Positions 53,307-62,270 of a stretch of DNA of 64,000 nt are shown one piece after another. Below the pieces are notes generated by a model. It worked only from the letters and a program-made list of their open reading frames with translations. It searched no databases and was not told where the DNA came from. Every line of letters starts with the position of its first letter. Within the stretch, counting starts at the first letter, position 1. The position numbers and the translations under genes were made by a program. Source of the stretch: Microbacterium sp. JZ31 (GTDB lineage: Bacteria > Actinomycetota > Actinomycetes > Actinomycetales > Microbacteriaceae); NCBI RefSeq assembly GCF_016805985.1, contig NZ_CP017661.1, forward strand, positions 992,001 to 1,056,000, read 5' to 3'.

Positions 53307-54284
53307 ATGAACGCCGAAGGACACGAGCAGTCGATGACCGAAGCAGAGCTCCGGACCGCGACCGCGCCGACGTCGACGCGCGTGCCGTGGGCAGCGGTGG
53401 CGGTGTTCGTGGCGATCGCCTTCGGGCTCGCGTGGCTCGTCGCGCTCCCCCTGTGGCTCGGCGACGGCCTCGCCTCGCCCTTCGCGGGCGTGATCCTCCA
53501 GACCATGATGTTCGCGCCCGCCGTCGCGACTGTCGTCGTGACCTTCGCGCTGCGCAGGCCCCCGCGGGGGCAGCGCCTGAGGGCGCTCGGCATGTGGCCG
53601 CTGAAGCCGGTCGGACGCACGGTGGGATTCACGGTCGCGGCGATCTTCGTGCCGCCCCTGATCATCGCGGCCGCGGTCGTGGTCTCCGCCGCGCTCGGTC
53701 TCGTGCGGCTCGACCTGGAGGGTTTCTCCGGCCTGGCGAGTCAGCTGGAGCAGGCCGGCATGGACACGGCAGGGATCCCGATCGCCGCGATCGCGATCAG
53801 CCAGCTGGTGTCGATCCCGATCGGCGCCGTGATCAACGCGATCTTCGCGTTCGGCGAGGAACTGGGATGGCGCGGCTGGCTCCTGCACGCCCTGCGCCCG
53901 CTCGGGACGTGGCCCGCCCTGCTCGCGAGCGGTGCGCTCTGGGGGCTGTGGCACGCGCCGGTCATCCTGCTCGGCTACAACTTCTCCCGTCCCGACCTCC
54001 TCGGCGTGCTGCTCATGGTGGGCGGATGCGTCGCATGGGGCGTGCTGTTCGGCTGGAGCAGGCTGCGCACGGGCAGCGTCTGGCCGGCCGTGTTCGCCCA
54101 CGGCGCGATCAACGCCGCCGCCGGCCTGCTGATCGTGTTCGCCGCCGCGGGTCAGCCCCTCGATGCCGCGATCGTCGGTCCTCTCGGGCTCGTCGTGTGG
54201 GGCGTGCTCGCGGTGGTGGTCGTGATCCTGCTTCTCACCGGGCAGTTCCGCCGCGACGTCCTCGCGCGCGCAGCCGCGGCGTGA
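53307..54284 (+). CDS. CPBP-family intramembrane metalloprotease
   Basis: Membrane protein of 325 residues with about eight helices. The CAAX-protease/CPBP motifs are FAFGEELGWRGWL (EExxxR), LWGLWHAPVIL (FxxxH-like) and FAHGAINA, providing the metal and catalytic Glu/His. Function unknown, possibly processing a peptide. A strongly hydrophobic C-terminal helix follows the catalytic core. No bacteriocin or peptide gene is adjacent. Upstream MFS gene is 27 bp away. Confidence 0.88.
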   Translation: MNAEGHEQSMTEAELRTATAPTSTRVPWAAVAVFVAIAFGLAWLVALPLWLGDGLASPFAGVILQTMMFAPAVATVVVTFALRRPPRGQRLRALGMWPLKPVGRTVGFTVAAIFVPPLIIAAAVVVSAALGLVRLDLEGFSGLASQLEQAGMDTAGIPIAAIAISQLVSIPIGAVINAIFAFGEELGWRGWLLHALRPLGTWPALLASGALWGLWHAPVILLGYNFSRPDLLGVLLMVGGCVAWGVLFGWSRLRTGSVWPAVFAHGAINAAAGLLIVFAAAGQPLDAAIVGPLGLVVWGVLAVVVVILLLTGQFRRDVLARAAAA

Positions 54285-54320
54285 CGCCCGTTCCGCAAGG
54301 GGCGCCCCCGGCGCCGCCCC

Positions 54321-54350
54321 TTGACGGGCGTGCGCGCGCCCCGGTGGGAT
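54321..54350 (+). promoter_or_regulatory. Promoter of the O-methyltransferase gene
   Basis: TTGACG (54321-54326), 18-bp spacer, TGGGAT (54345-54350), then 6 nt to ATG 54357. A complete promoter with a leaderless start. Confidence 0.6.
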
Positions 54351-54356
54351 GACGGC

Positions 54357-55046
54357 ATGGAACCGACTCCCGAGAACTGGGCCGCCGCCGACCGCTGGCT
54401 CTCCGACCTGCTCGTGGGGCATGACCCCGCGCTCGAGGAAGGACTCGCCGCACAGCAGGAGGCCGGGCTCCCGGCGATCGAGGTCGCTCCCGTCGCGGGC
54501 AAGATGCTGCATCTGCTGACCAGGATCAGCGGCGCCCGCCGGGTGCTCGAGATCGGCACGCTCGGCGGCTACTCGACGACCTGGCTGGCCCGCGCCCTGC
54601 CCGACGACGGGCGCGTCGTCACGATCGAGGCCGAGCCCGCGAACGCCGAGGTCGCGCGGGCGAACCTGGAGCGCGCCGGGATCGTCGAGCGGGTGGAAAT
54701 CCGGATCGGCCGCGGCGCCGACGTGCTGCCGACGCTCGAGGGCCCGTTCGACCTGGTGTTCATCGACGCCGACAAGGAGTCGAACACCACGTACCTCGAC
54801 TGGGCCGCGCGACTCGGGCGGCCGGGGACGGTCGTCGTGCTCGACAACATCGGCCGCGACGGCGAGATCGTGCGCGACGACTCGCAGGATCCGAAGGTGC
54901 GCGGCACGCGGGACGCGCTGGAGATGCTCGGATCCGATCCGCGATTCGACGCGACCGCGCTGCAGACGGTGGGCGTCAAGGGCTGGGACGGGGTGGCGAT
55001 CGCCGTGGTCAGGGCGCAGGAGGACCCGGACGACATCGCGTCCTGA
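54357..55046 (+). CDS. SAM-dependent O-methyltransferase (family 3, CCoAOMT-like)
   Basis: Methyltransferase of 229 residues. The SAM loop is VLEIGTLGGYSTTWLARAL, followed by the metal-binding FIDADKESNTTYLDWAA and VLDNIGRDG, as in catechol or caffeoyl-CoA type O-methyltransferases. Substrate unknown. Leaderless start. Eno follows 88 bp later with its own promoter. Confidence 0.92.
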   Translation: MEPTPENWAAADRWLSDLLVGHDPALEEGLAAQQEAGLPAIEVAPVAGKMLHLLTRISGARRVLEIGTLGGYSTTWLARALPDDGRVVTIEAEPANAEVARANLERAGIVERVEIRIGRGADVLPTLEGPFDLVFIDADKESNTTYLDWAARLGRPGTVVVLDNIGRDGEIVRDDSQDPKVRGTRDALEMLGSDPRFDATALQTVGVKGWDGVAIAVVRAQEDPDDIAS

Positions 55047-55068
55047 GCGCGCCGCGGGGGAGTCATAG

Positions 55069-56415
<1,347 letters not shown>

Positions 56416-56430
56416 GCATTGACGACGACG

Positions 56431-56466
56431 AAGGGGGAGCCGTGAGCAGGAAGACGGCTCCCCCTT
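56431..56466 (+). terminator. Hairpin over the divIC ribosome-binding site and start
   Basis: AAGGGGGAGCCG (56431-56442) pairs perfectly with CGGCTCCCCCTT (56455-56466) around a 12-nt loop. The 5' arm contains the Shine-Dalgarno sequence and the first base of the divIC GTG. It may be an eno attenuator/terminator or a translational switch. Confidence 0.7.
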
Positions 56467-56969
56467 CCGCGTCCCGGCGCCTCCCGCGCCGCGCGACGGA
56501 CGCCCGGGAATGGCTCGGCGGGATCCGGTTCTCGGGGTTCACGGCCATCATGCTGGGCCTCGTGGTGCTCGGCGTCGCCGTGCTCTCGCCGACCGTCGCC
56601 ACCTACGTGGAGCAGCGTCAGAAGATCGCCGCGATGCAGGAGTCCGTGCAGGTCACGAAGGACGAGATCGCGGCGCTCGAGCGCGAGAGGGAGCGCTGGA
56701 AGGATCCGGCGTACATCACCACGCAGGCGCGCGAGCGGCTCTACTACGTCAAGCCCGGAGAGGTGCGCTTCCTCGTGATCGACGACCTCGAGGCGACGCA
56801 GACGCCGCAGGATCCGGAGCCCGTCAGCGCGGAGGTCGAGGAGAAGTCCTCCGACTGGACAGGCAGCCTGCTGCGATCGATCGTGGGCGCGGGCACGGCC
56901 GAGACCGCCATGGAGATCACGATCGGCGTGCCCGACGACCCCGCCGTCACCGAGACGCCGGCACCCTGA
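56442..56969 (+). CDS. divIC: FtsB/DivIC-family septum-formation protein
   Basis: Cell-division protein of 175 residues. One membrane helix (FTAIMLGLVVLGVAVLSPTV) at about residues 32-51, then a coiled coil (VEQRQKIAAMQESVQVTKDE) and the conserved DPAYITTQARERLYYVKPGE. The C-terminal tail is acidic and Thr/Pro-rich. GTG 56442 is chosen from the adjacent AAGGGGGAG. Its start region lies in a stable hairpin (56431-56466). Family role: bridging FtsQ-FtsL in the divisome. Confidence 0.92.
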   Translation: MSRKTAPPSASRRLPRRATDAREWLGGIRFSGFTAIMLGLVVLGVAVLSPTVATYVEQRQKIAAMQESVQVTKDEIAALERERERWKDPAYITTQARERLYYVKPGEVRFLVIDDLEATQTPQDPEPVSAEVEEKSSDWTGSLLRSIVGAGTAETAMEITIGVPDDPAVTETPAP

Positions 56970-57027
56970 CCCCGCTTCCATCGCCCGCGACGCGCCACCC
57001 ACGAGGGATCGTTCAGGAGGCCGCCGG

Positions 57028-57033
57028 TAGCCT
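57028..57033 (+). promoter_or_regulatory. -10 element of the DUF501 gene (leaderless start)
   Basis: TAGCCT followed by 6 nt (GAGAGG) and the GTG at 57040. Confidence 0.45.
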
Positions 57034-57039
57034 GAGAGG

Positions 57040-57558
57040 GTGACGACGACTCAATTCGAACCCGTGCGCCCGGTCGACATCGAGGTCGTCTCCTCGCAGC
57101 TCGGTCGGGAGGCCCGCGGGGTCGTCGGCATCGCCGCGCGCTGCGTGTGCGGCAATCCCACGGTCGTGGCGACGTCGCCGCGCCTGCCCGACGGCACGCC
57201 GTTCCCGACGTTCTACTACCTCACCCACCCGGCCGCCACGGCGGAGATGTCGCGGCTCGAAGCGGGGCAGCTGATGCCCGAGCTCGCGGCTCGCCTGGAC
57301 GAGGAACCCGAGTTCGCCGCGCAGTATCGGCGCGCGCACGAGGCCTACCTCGCCGACCGCGCCGCGTTCGGCGACGTGCCCGAGATCGCCGGCATCTCGG
57401 CGGGCGGGATGCCCACTCGCGTGAAATGCCTGCACGCGCTCGCGGGACACGCGCTCGCCGCCGGTCCCGGCGTGAACCCGGTCGGCGATGCGGCGCTCGA
57501 GCGGTCCGCGTGGTCGCCCCAGCGCTGCGCGTGCGTCGAGCCGGGGAAGGCCGGATGA
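57040..57558 (+). CDS. DUF501 protein
   Basis: Protein of 172 residues of the DUF501 family, usually found next to eno and divIC. Conserved segments are GVVGIAARCVCGNPTVV, FPTFYYLTHPAATAEMSRLE and GMPTRVKCLHALAGHALA. Conserved Cys and His residues suggest a metal site, but no activity is known. GTG 57040 is leaderless. The stop overlaps the next ATG. Confidence 0.92.
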   Translation: MTTTQFEPVRPVDIEVVSSQLGREARGVVGIAARCVCGNPTVVATSPRLPDGTPFPTFYYLTHPAATAEMSRLEAGQLMPELAARLDEEPEFAAQYRRAHEAYLADRAAFGDVPEIAGISAGGMPTRVKCLHALAGHALAAGPGVNPVGDAALERSAWSPQRCACVEPGKAG

Positions 57559-58853
57559 GGCGGGTCGCTCGCCTGGCGTCCTTCGCGCTCGCCCTGGTGC
57601 TGCTGACCGGCGCGACGCCGACACCGACTCCCGAGGCGACGCCCGATCCGGAGGAGACGAGCGCCCCCGCGATCCGCGACCGCCAGTACTGGCTCAACGA
57701 TTACGGCGTCCGCCGGGCGTGGAGAACCACGCAGGGCGAGGGCGTGACCATCGCGGTGATCGACACGGGCATCGTGGACGGTCCGCCGGAGTTCGAGGAG
57801 GCGGTCGTCGGGGGTACGGACGTCTCCGGCGTGGGAACCCCCGACGGGCGCACCCCCGTCGACGTGGTCAATCGCAATCACGGCAGCTGGGTCGCATCCC
57901 TCGCGGCGGCCCGCGGCGGACGCGACACGGACAAGATGATCGGCGTCGCACCGGAGGCGAACCTGCTGTCGGTGTCGCTCGGCTTCGGCGCCGCGGCGAC
58001 CGTGCCCTTCGCGCAGCAGGTCGCCGACGCTATCGTCTGGTCGGTCGACAACGGTGCGGACGTCATCAACCTCTCGTTCACGACGAACCAGAAGGCCTGG
58101 GACGAGTCCTGGGACGACGCGTTCCTGTATGCGATGGAGAAGGACGTCGTCATCGTGGTGGCGGCGGGCAACCGCGGCGCCGGCACGCAGTCGGTGGGTG
58201 CGCCGGCGACCATCCCCGGCGTCCTGACGGTGGCCGGCGTCACGCCCGAGGGAGAAGCGAGCTTCGAGGCGTCGACGCAGGGCATCACGATCGGCGTCTC
58301 CGCCCCGAGCGAGGGACTGCTCGGCATCTCGGCCGACGGGGTGGTGGAGGAGTGGAAGGGCACGAGCGGCGCCGCCCCGATCGTGTCGGGCATCGCGGCT
58401 CTCGTGCGTGCCGCTCATCCGGACCTGAGCGCCGCCGACGTCATCAACCGCATCATCACGACGGCGCGCAAGCCCGAGGGCGTGTCCGAGGTGCCCGATC
58501 CGTTCTACGGCTACGGCTTGGTCAACGCCGCCGCGGCGGTGAGCGCGGAGGTGGCGCCCGTGACGGAAAACCCGATGGGCGACCTCAAGCGCTGGATCGA
58601 GGTCAATCGCCGTCATCAGCCCGCGCCGCAGCCGACGCCCACCGTGACGCCGGTGGAGATCCCGCCGCTGCCGCCCGCCGACCCGCCCGCCGAGGCGAGG
58701 TCGTCGTTCCTGCCGTCCGAGGACGAACTGCGATCGGGCACGCTGCCGCTCGTCGCCCTCAGCGGCGCTGGTATCCTCGTGGTGCTGGGCGTCATCGCGG
58801 CCGTGCGACGCGTCCGCTCGGCCCGTGTGCGGCGGTCCCCGAGCAAACCCTGA
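57555..58853 (+). CDS. Mycosin-like S8 subtilisin protease, membrane-anchored
   Basis: Extracytoplasmic serine protease of 432 residues. The signal peptide (MRRVARLASFALALVLLTGA) is followed by a Thr/Pro linker. The catalytic triad is Asp70 in VIDTGI, His109 in NHGSWVAS and Ser271 in GTSGAAPIVSG. After the domain there is a Pro-rich linker, then a C-terminal transmembrane helix (LPLVALSGAGILVVLGVIAA) and basic tail, the layout of MycP mycosins. No ESX genes lie nearby. ATG overlaps the DUF501 stop. Confidence 0.9.
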   Translation: MRRVARLASFALALVLLTGATPTPTPEATPDPEETSAPAIRDRQYWLNDYGVRRAWRTTQGEGVTIAVIDTGIVDGPPEFEEAVVGGTDVSGVGTPDGRTPVDVVNRNHGSWVASLAAARGGRDTDKMIGVAPEANLLSVSLGFGAAATVPFAQQVADAIVWSVDNGADVINLSFTTNQKAWDESWDDAFLYAMEKDVVIVVAAGNRGAGTQSVGAPATIPGVLTVAGVTPEGEASFEASTQGITIGVSAPSEGLLGISADGVVEEWKGTSGAAPIVSGIAALVRAAHPDLSAADVINRIITTARKPEGVSEVPDPFYGYGLVNAAAAVSAEVAPVTENPMGDLKRWIEVNRRHQPAPQPTPTVTPVEIPPLPPADPPAEARSSFLPSEDELRSGTLPLVALSGAGILVVLGVIAAVRRVRSARVRRSPSKP

Positions 58854-58872
58854 CTCAAGGAGTTCTTCACTC

Positions 58873-60249
58873 GTGCCCAAGATTCTCATCGTCGGCGGCG
58901 GTTACGCGGGTTTCTACACCGCGTGGAAGCTCGAGAAGCACCTGCGTCGCGGGGAGGCGGAGATCGTCATGGTCGACCCGCTTCCCTACATGACGTATCT
59001 GCCGTTCCTGCCGGAGGTCGCGGCCGGATCCATCGAGGCACGCCACACCGTCGTCTCGCACCGCCGTCACCTCAAGCGCACGAAGCTGATCACGGCCAAG
59101 GTCACCGGCATCGACCACGCCAACAAGACGGCGACGATCTCGCCCGAGGGCGCGGAGCCGTACCCGCTCACGTACGACCACATCGTGGTCACGGCCGGAT
59201 CCGTCTCGCGCACGTTCCCGATCCCGGGCATCGCCGAGAACGCGGTGGGCCTGAAGTCGGTCGAGGAGGCCGTGTACGTCCGCGACACGCTGATCTCGAA
59301 CTTCGAGAAGGCCTCGGCGCTGCCCGTCGGCGATCCGCTGCGCCAGCGCCTGCTCACGACGATCGTCGTGGGCGGCGGGTTCGCCGGAATCGAGACCTTC
59401 GCCGAGCTGCGCTCGCTCGCGTCGTCGCTCCTGGGCAAGTTCGAGGAGATCTCGTTCGAGGAGACGCAGTTCCACCTCATCGAGGCCATGGGGCGCATCA
59501 TGCCCGAGGTCTCGCTGCCCACGAGCGAGTGGGTGCTCAAGGACCTCGCCCGCCGAGGCGCGAACGTGCACCTCGAGACGCAGGTCACGAGCGCGGTCGA
59601 CGGCATCGTGGAGACCTCCACGGGCGACACCTACCCGGCCGGCCTGATCGTCTGGACCGCCGGCGTCATGGCGAACCCCGTCGTCGTGCGCGGCGGCGAC
59701 CTGCCGACCGAGCCCCGCGGCCGCATCACCACGCTCGCGGACCTGCGTGTCGTCGACGCCGACAAGAACGTCGTCGAGGGTGCCTGGGCTGCCGGTGACG
59801 TGGCGGCGGTGCCGGACAAGACGGGCGGCCTGCCGGACGGCACGTGCGTGCCGAACGCGCAGCACGCCGTGCGCCAGGCGAAGCGTCTCGCGAAGAACCT
59901 CACCGCCGTCCTGCGCGGCGAGGAGCCGGTGGACTACTACCACAAGAACCTCGGCGCGGTCGCCGGTCTGGGTCTGTACGACGGAGTCTTCCAGTCGGGC
60001 AAGATCGCCATCAAGGGCTTCTTCGCGTGGGTGGCGCACCGCGGTTACCACGGCCTGGCGATGCCGACGTGGGAGCGCAAGTGGCGCGTCCTGTGGGGCT
60101 GGTGGCACAACCTCTGGCTCGGCCGCGACACGGTGCAGCTCGAGGCCGTGCAGCAGCCGCGCGCGTTCTTCGAGGCGTACGCGTCGCGCCCGAAGCCGCC
60201 GGTGGAGGCGTCCGCCGAGCCGGAGAAGGTGCCGGCTTCGGCCAAGTGA
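58873..60249 (+). CDS. ndh: Type II NADH:quinone oxidoreductase
   Basis: Single-subunit, non-proton-pumping NADH dehydrogenase of 458 residues on the inner face of the membrane. FAD binding is ILIVGGGYAGFYTAWKLE, the NADH loop is TIVVGGGFAGIETFAEL, and the second FAD motif is GAWAAGDVAAVPD. A C-terminal amphipathic and Trp-rich region (KWRVLWGWWHNLWLGRD) anchors it to the membrane. GTG 58873 is supported by AAGGAG 10 nt upstream. A strong terminator follows. Confidence 0.93.
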   Translation: MPKILIVGGGYAGFYTAWKLEKHLRRGEAEIVMVDPLPYMTYLPFLPEVAAGSIEARHTVVSHRRHLKRTKLITAKVTGIDHANKTATISPEGAEPYPLTYDHIVVTAGSVSRTFPIPGIAENAVGLKSVEEAVYVRDTLISNFEKASALPVGDPLRQRLLTTIVVGGGFAGIETFAELRSLASSLLGKFEEISFEETQFHLIEAMGRIMPEVSLPTSEWVLKDLARRGANVHLETQVTSAVDGIVETSTGDTYPAGLIVWTAGVMANPVVVRGGDLPTEPRGRITTLADLRVVDADKNVVEGAWAAGDVAAVPDKTGGLPDGTCVPNAQHAVRQAKRLAKNLTAVLRGEEPVDYYHKNLGAVAGLGLYDGVFQSGKIAIKGFFAWVAHRGYHGLAMPTWERKWRVLWGWWHNLWLGRDTVQLEAVQQPRAFFEAYASRPKPPVEASAEPEKVPASAK

Positions 60250-60261
60250 CTCTGAGCTGGT

Positions 60262-60299
60262 GAGAGCCGCCACTTCCTCGCGGGGGAGTGGCGGCTCTC
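60262..60299 (+). terminator. Terminator after ndh
   Basis: GAGAGCCGCCACT (60262-60274) pairs perfectly with 60287-60299 around a 12-nt loop. Confidence 0.85.
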
Positions 60300-60313
60300 G
60301 TCGTTCGCGCCGG

Positions 60314-60319
60314 TAGCGT
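60314..60319 (+). promoter_or_regulatory. -10 element of the tRNA gene
   Basis: TAGCGT, 8 nt before the mature tRNA 5' end, so transcription begins almost at the tRNA. Confidence 0.45.
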
Positions 60320-60327
60320 GGATGAGC

Positions 60328-60401
60328 CCCCCCGTAGCCCAATCGGCAGAGGCAGGCGACTTAAACTCGCCTCAGTCTGGGTTCGAATCCCAGCGGGGGG
60401 A
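60328..60401 (+). tRNA. tRNA with UAA anticodon (tRNA-Leu) lacking a long variable arm
   Basis: A 74-nt cloverleaf: acceptor CCCCCCG/CGGGGGG, anticodon stem GGCGA/TCGCC around loop CTTAAAC (anticodon TAA), variable loop TCAGT of five bases, T-arm CTGGG-TTCGAAT-CCCAG, discriminator A. No CCA is encoded. A UAA anticodon reads Leu UUA codons; classical tRNA-Leu has a long variable arm, which is absent here. Confidence 0.88.
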
Positions 60402-60560
60402 CGGCGGTGCCGCGGCGGTGCAGTCCTAACGCCGACCCGTCGTGTTCCACGGTGACGGCGCGCCTCACCTGCTGCGCCGGCGCCGGACGTCCGCCGGATG
60501 GCCGACGCGGCGTGTCGGGCGGCGCGTCTAGTATGGGGGCATCACCGAGGGGGGCACCCG

Positions 60561-61127
60561 ATGGAATGGCTGATTCCTGTTGTCATCGTGCTGGCGGTCG
60601 TCGTCATCGCGGGCATCTACCTGTGGGCGACGTACAACTCGCTCGTGCAGCTCAATGTGCGCGTCGACGAGGCGTGGAGCGACATCACCGTGCAGCTCAA
60701 GCGACGCGCGGATCTGATCCCCAACCTCATCGAGGCGGTCAAGGGATACGCGGCCCACGAGAAGGCCGTGTTCGAGAACGTCACGCGTGCGCGTGCCGAG
60801 ACGCTCGCGGCCCAGGGGCCGGCGGAGGCGGGCGTCGCCGAGGGGCACATCCAGCAGGCGCTGAAGAACCTGTTCGCGGTCGCGGAGGCGTATCCGCAGC
60901 TGCAGGCGAGCCAGAACTACCTGCAGCTGCAGCACTCGCTCGTCGACACCGAGGACAAGATCCAGGCCTCGCGCCGGTTCTACAACGGTGGCGTGCGCGA
61001 GCTGAACACCAAGATCAAGGTGTTCCCGAACAACCTGTTCGCCCGCAACCTCGGCTTCTCCGAGCGCGAGTTCTTCGAGGTCGTCGACGGCGCCGCGATC
61101 GCGGAGCCGCCGCGCGTGCAGTTCTGA
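60561..61127 (+). CDS. LemA-family membrane protein
   Basis: Protein of 188 residues: one N-terminal helix (MEWLIPVVIVLAVVVIAGIY) with the rest cytoplasmic, per the family. Characteristic segments are LVQLNVRVDEAWSDITVQLKRR and DLIPNLIEAVKGYAAHEK, and the C-terminal block YNGGVRELNTKIKVFPNNL. Function unknown. Shine-Dalgarno GAGGGGGG precedes the ATG; a TAGTAT -10 lies at about 60532. Confidence 0.92.
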   Translation: MEWLIPVVIVLAVVVIAGIYLWATYNSLVQLNVRVDEAWSDITVQLKRRADLIPNLIEAVKGYAAHEKAVFENVTRARAETLAAQGPAEAGVAEGHIQQALKNLFAVAEAYPQLQASQNYLQLQHSLVDTEDKIQASRRFYNGGVRELNTKIKVFPNNLFARNLGFSEREFFEVVDGAAIAEPPRVQF

Positions 61128-61141
61128 TCTCCCGGCTCTGA

Positions 61142-61177
61142 CATCGGCCGCGCGTCCCTCCGGGCGCGCGGCCGATG
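61142..61177 (+). terminator. Terminator after lemA
   Basis: CATCGGCCGCGCG (61142-61154) pairs with 61165-61177 around a 10-nt loop, between convergent genes. Confidence 0.85.
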
Positions 61178-61211
61178 CCCTGTGCGTGACCGCGGCCCCG
61201 ACCGGCGCTGC

Positions 61212-62186
61212 TCAGCCGAACGCCGCGAGCACCTCGCGCTCCTCGTCCGCGGTCAGCCCGGTCAGGGCGGGGTCGTCCGCGGTCTCCAGCCAGGCCAGGG
61301 TGTCGCGGGCCGTGTCGGCGACGGGCCGCGTGCGCAGCCCGGCTTGGAAGGCGGGAGCCGCCAGGTGCGTCATCATGCCGTCGTACGCCGGACGCGGCAG
61401 CCACAGCGGCAGGGAGCGCGGCCCCATCCAGGGGCTCACCTCGACTCCCTCGAGCTGCTCGTCGGTGGCCCAGCGCCACCGCGGTAGCGCGCCGCACCCG
61501 GCGGCGACATCGTCGAGCACGTCGCGGATCGAGGCGGGCTCGCCGATCGCATCGAAGACCCCCGCGGTGCGCCGCTCGGCGAGCAGCGCGATCCAGGCCC
61601 CCAGGTCTCGGACGTCGATGAGCTGCACGCGGTCGGACGGGTCGCCCGGAGCGAGCACGATCTCCCCGTCGCTCGCGCGGCGCATCCGGTCGACCCAGTA
61701 CGTGAACCGGCCCGAGCGGTCGCCCGGCCCCACGATGAGACCCGGTCGCACGATCGCCCGCGATTGCGCCCGCTCGCCGACGAGCCGCTCGCAGCCGGCC
61801 TTCAGCCGGCCGTAGTCCGCCATGTCGTCGCTGTCCTCGTCGAGCGGCTCGTGCTGCGGCAGCATCCCCGGGGCGCCGCCGACGGTCGCCTCGTCGGCGT
61901 AGACGCTGATCGACGAGACGTACACCCAGTGCGCGGCGCGCAGCTGCGCCAGGGCGGAGCGCACGCGGGAGGGCCGCGAGGAGACGTCCACGACCGCGTC
62001 GTACTCCACCCCGGCGAGCTCGGCGGGCAGGGGCGCGTCGCGATCCGCGTGCACGTGACGCGCGCCCTCCAGGGGCGATCCGCTCGCACCTCGGCTGACC
62101 GTCGTCACGTCGTGGCCGCGGGACAGCGCGGCTTCCGCCACCGCCCGCGAGAGGAACACGGTGCCGCCCAGCACGAGGAGTCGCAT
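61212..62186 (-). CDS. NAD-dependent epimerase/dehydratase-like protein
   Basis: Extended-SDR-like protein of 324 residues. The Rossmann loop is LVLGGTVFLSRAVAEAAL at the N-terminus, an unusual GGTxFLS form typical of some SDR reductases or RNA-binding relatives. VYVSSISVYAD follows, and the Tyr-Lys pair is in MADYGRLKAG, with Ser in VSSIS. Substrate unknown. ATG 62186 is 6 nt after a minus-strand CAGACT hexamer. It is divergent from a FAD monooxygenase gene 84 bp away. Confidence 0.88.
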   Translation of the reverse strand: MRLLVLGGTVFLSRAVAEAALSRGHDVTTVSRGASGSPLEGARHVHADRDAPLPAELAGVEYDAVVDVSSRPSRVRSALAQLRAAHWVYVSSISVYADEATVGGAPGMLPQHEPLDEDSDDMADYGRLKAGCERLVGERAQSRAIVRPGLIVGPGDRSGRFTYWVDRMRRASDGEIVLAPGDPSDRVQLIDVRDLGAWIALLAERRTAGVFDAIGEPASIRDVLDDVAAGCGALPRWRWATDEQLEGVEVSPWMGPRSLPLWLPRPAYDGMMTHLAAPAFQAGLRTRPVADTARDTLAWLETADDPALTGLTADEEREVLAAFG

Positions 62187-62192
62187 GAGCGC

Positions 62193-62198
62193 AGTCTG
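62193..62198 (-). promoter_or_regulatory. -10 element of the epimerase gene (leaderless start)
   Basis: Minus-strand CAGACT, 6 nt (GCGCTC) before the ATG at 62186. Confidence 0.4.
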
Positions 62199-62258
62199 CC
62201 CCCGGCCGCCTCGTCGTTCCAGGCATGTTCGCCCCTGGCGCACGGTCTACGGAGCGGC

Positions 62259-62264
62259 AAGGCT
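62259..62264 (+). promoter_or_regulatory. -10 element of the FAD monooxygenase gene (leaderless start)
   Basis: AAGGCT followed by 6 nt (GAGGCC) and the ATG at 62271. Confidence 0.35.
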
Positions 62265-62270
62265 GAGGCC

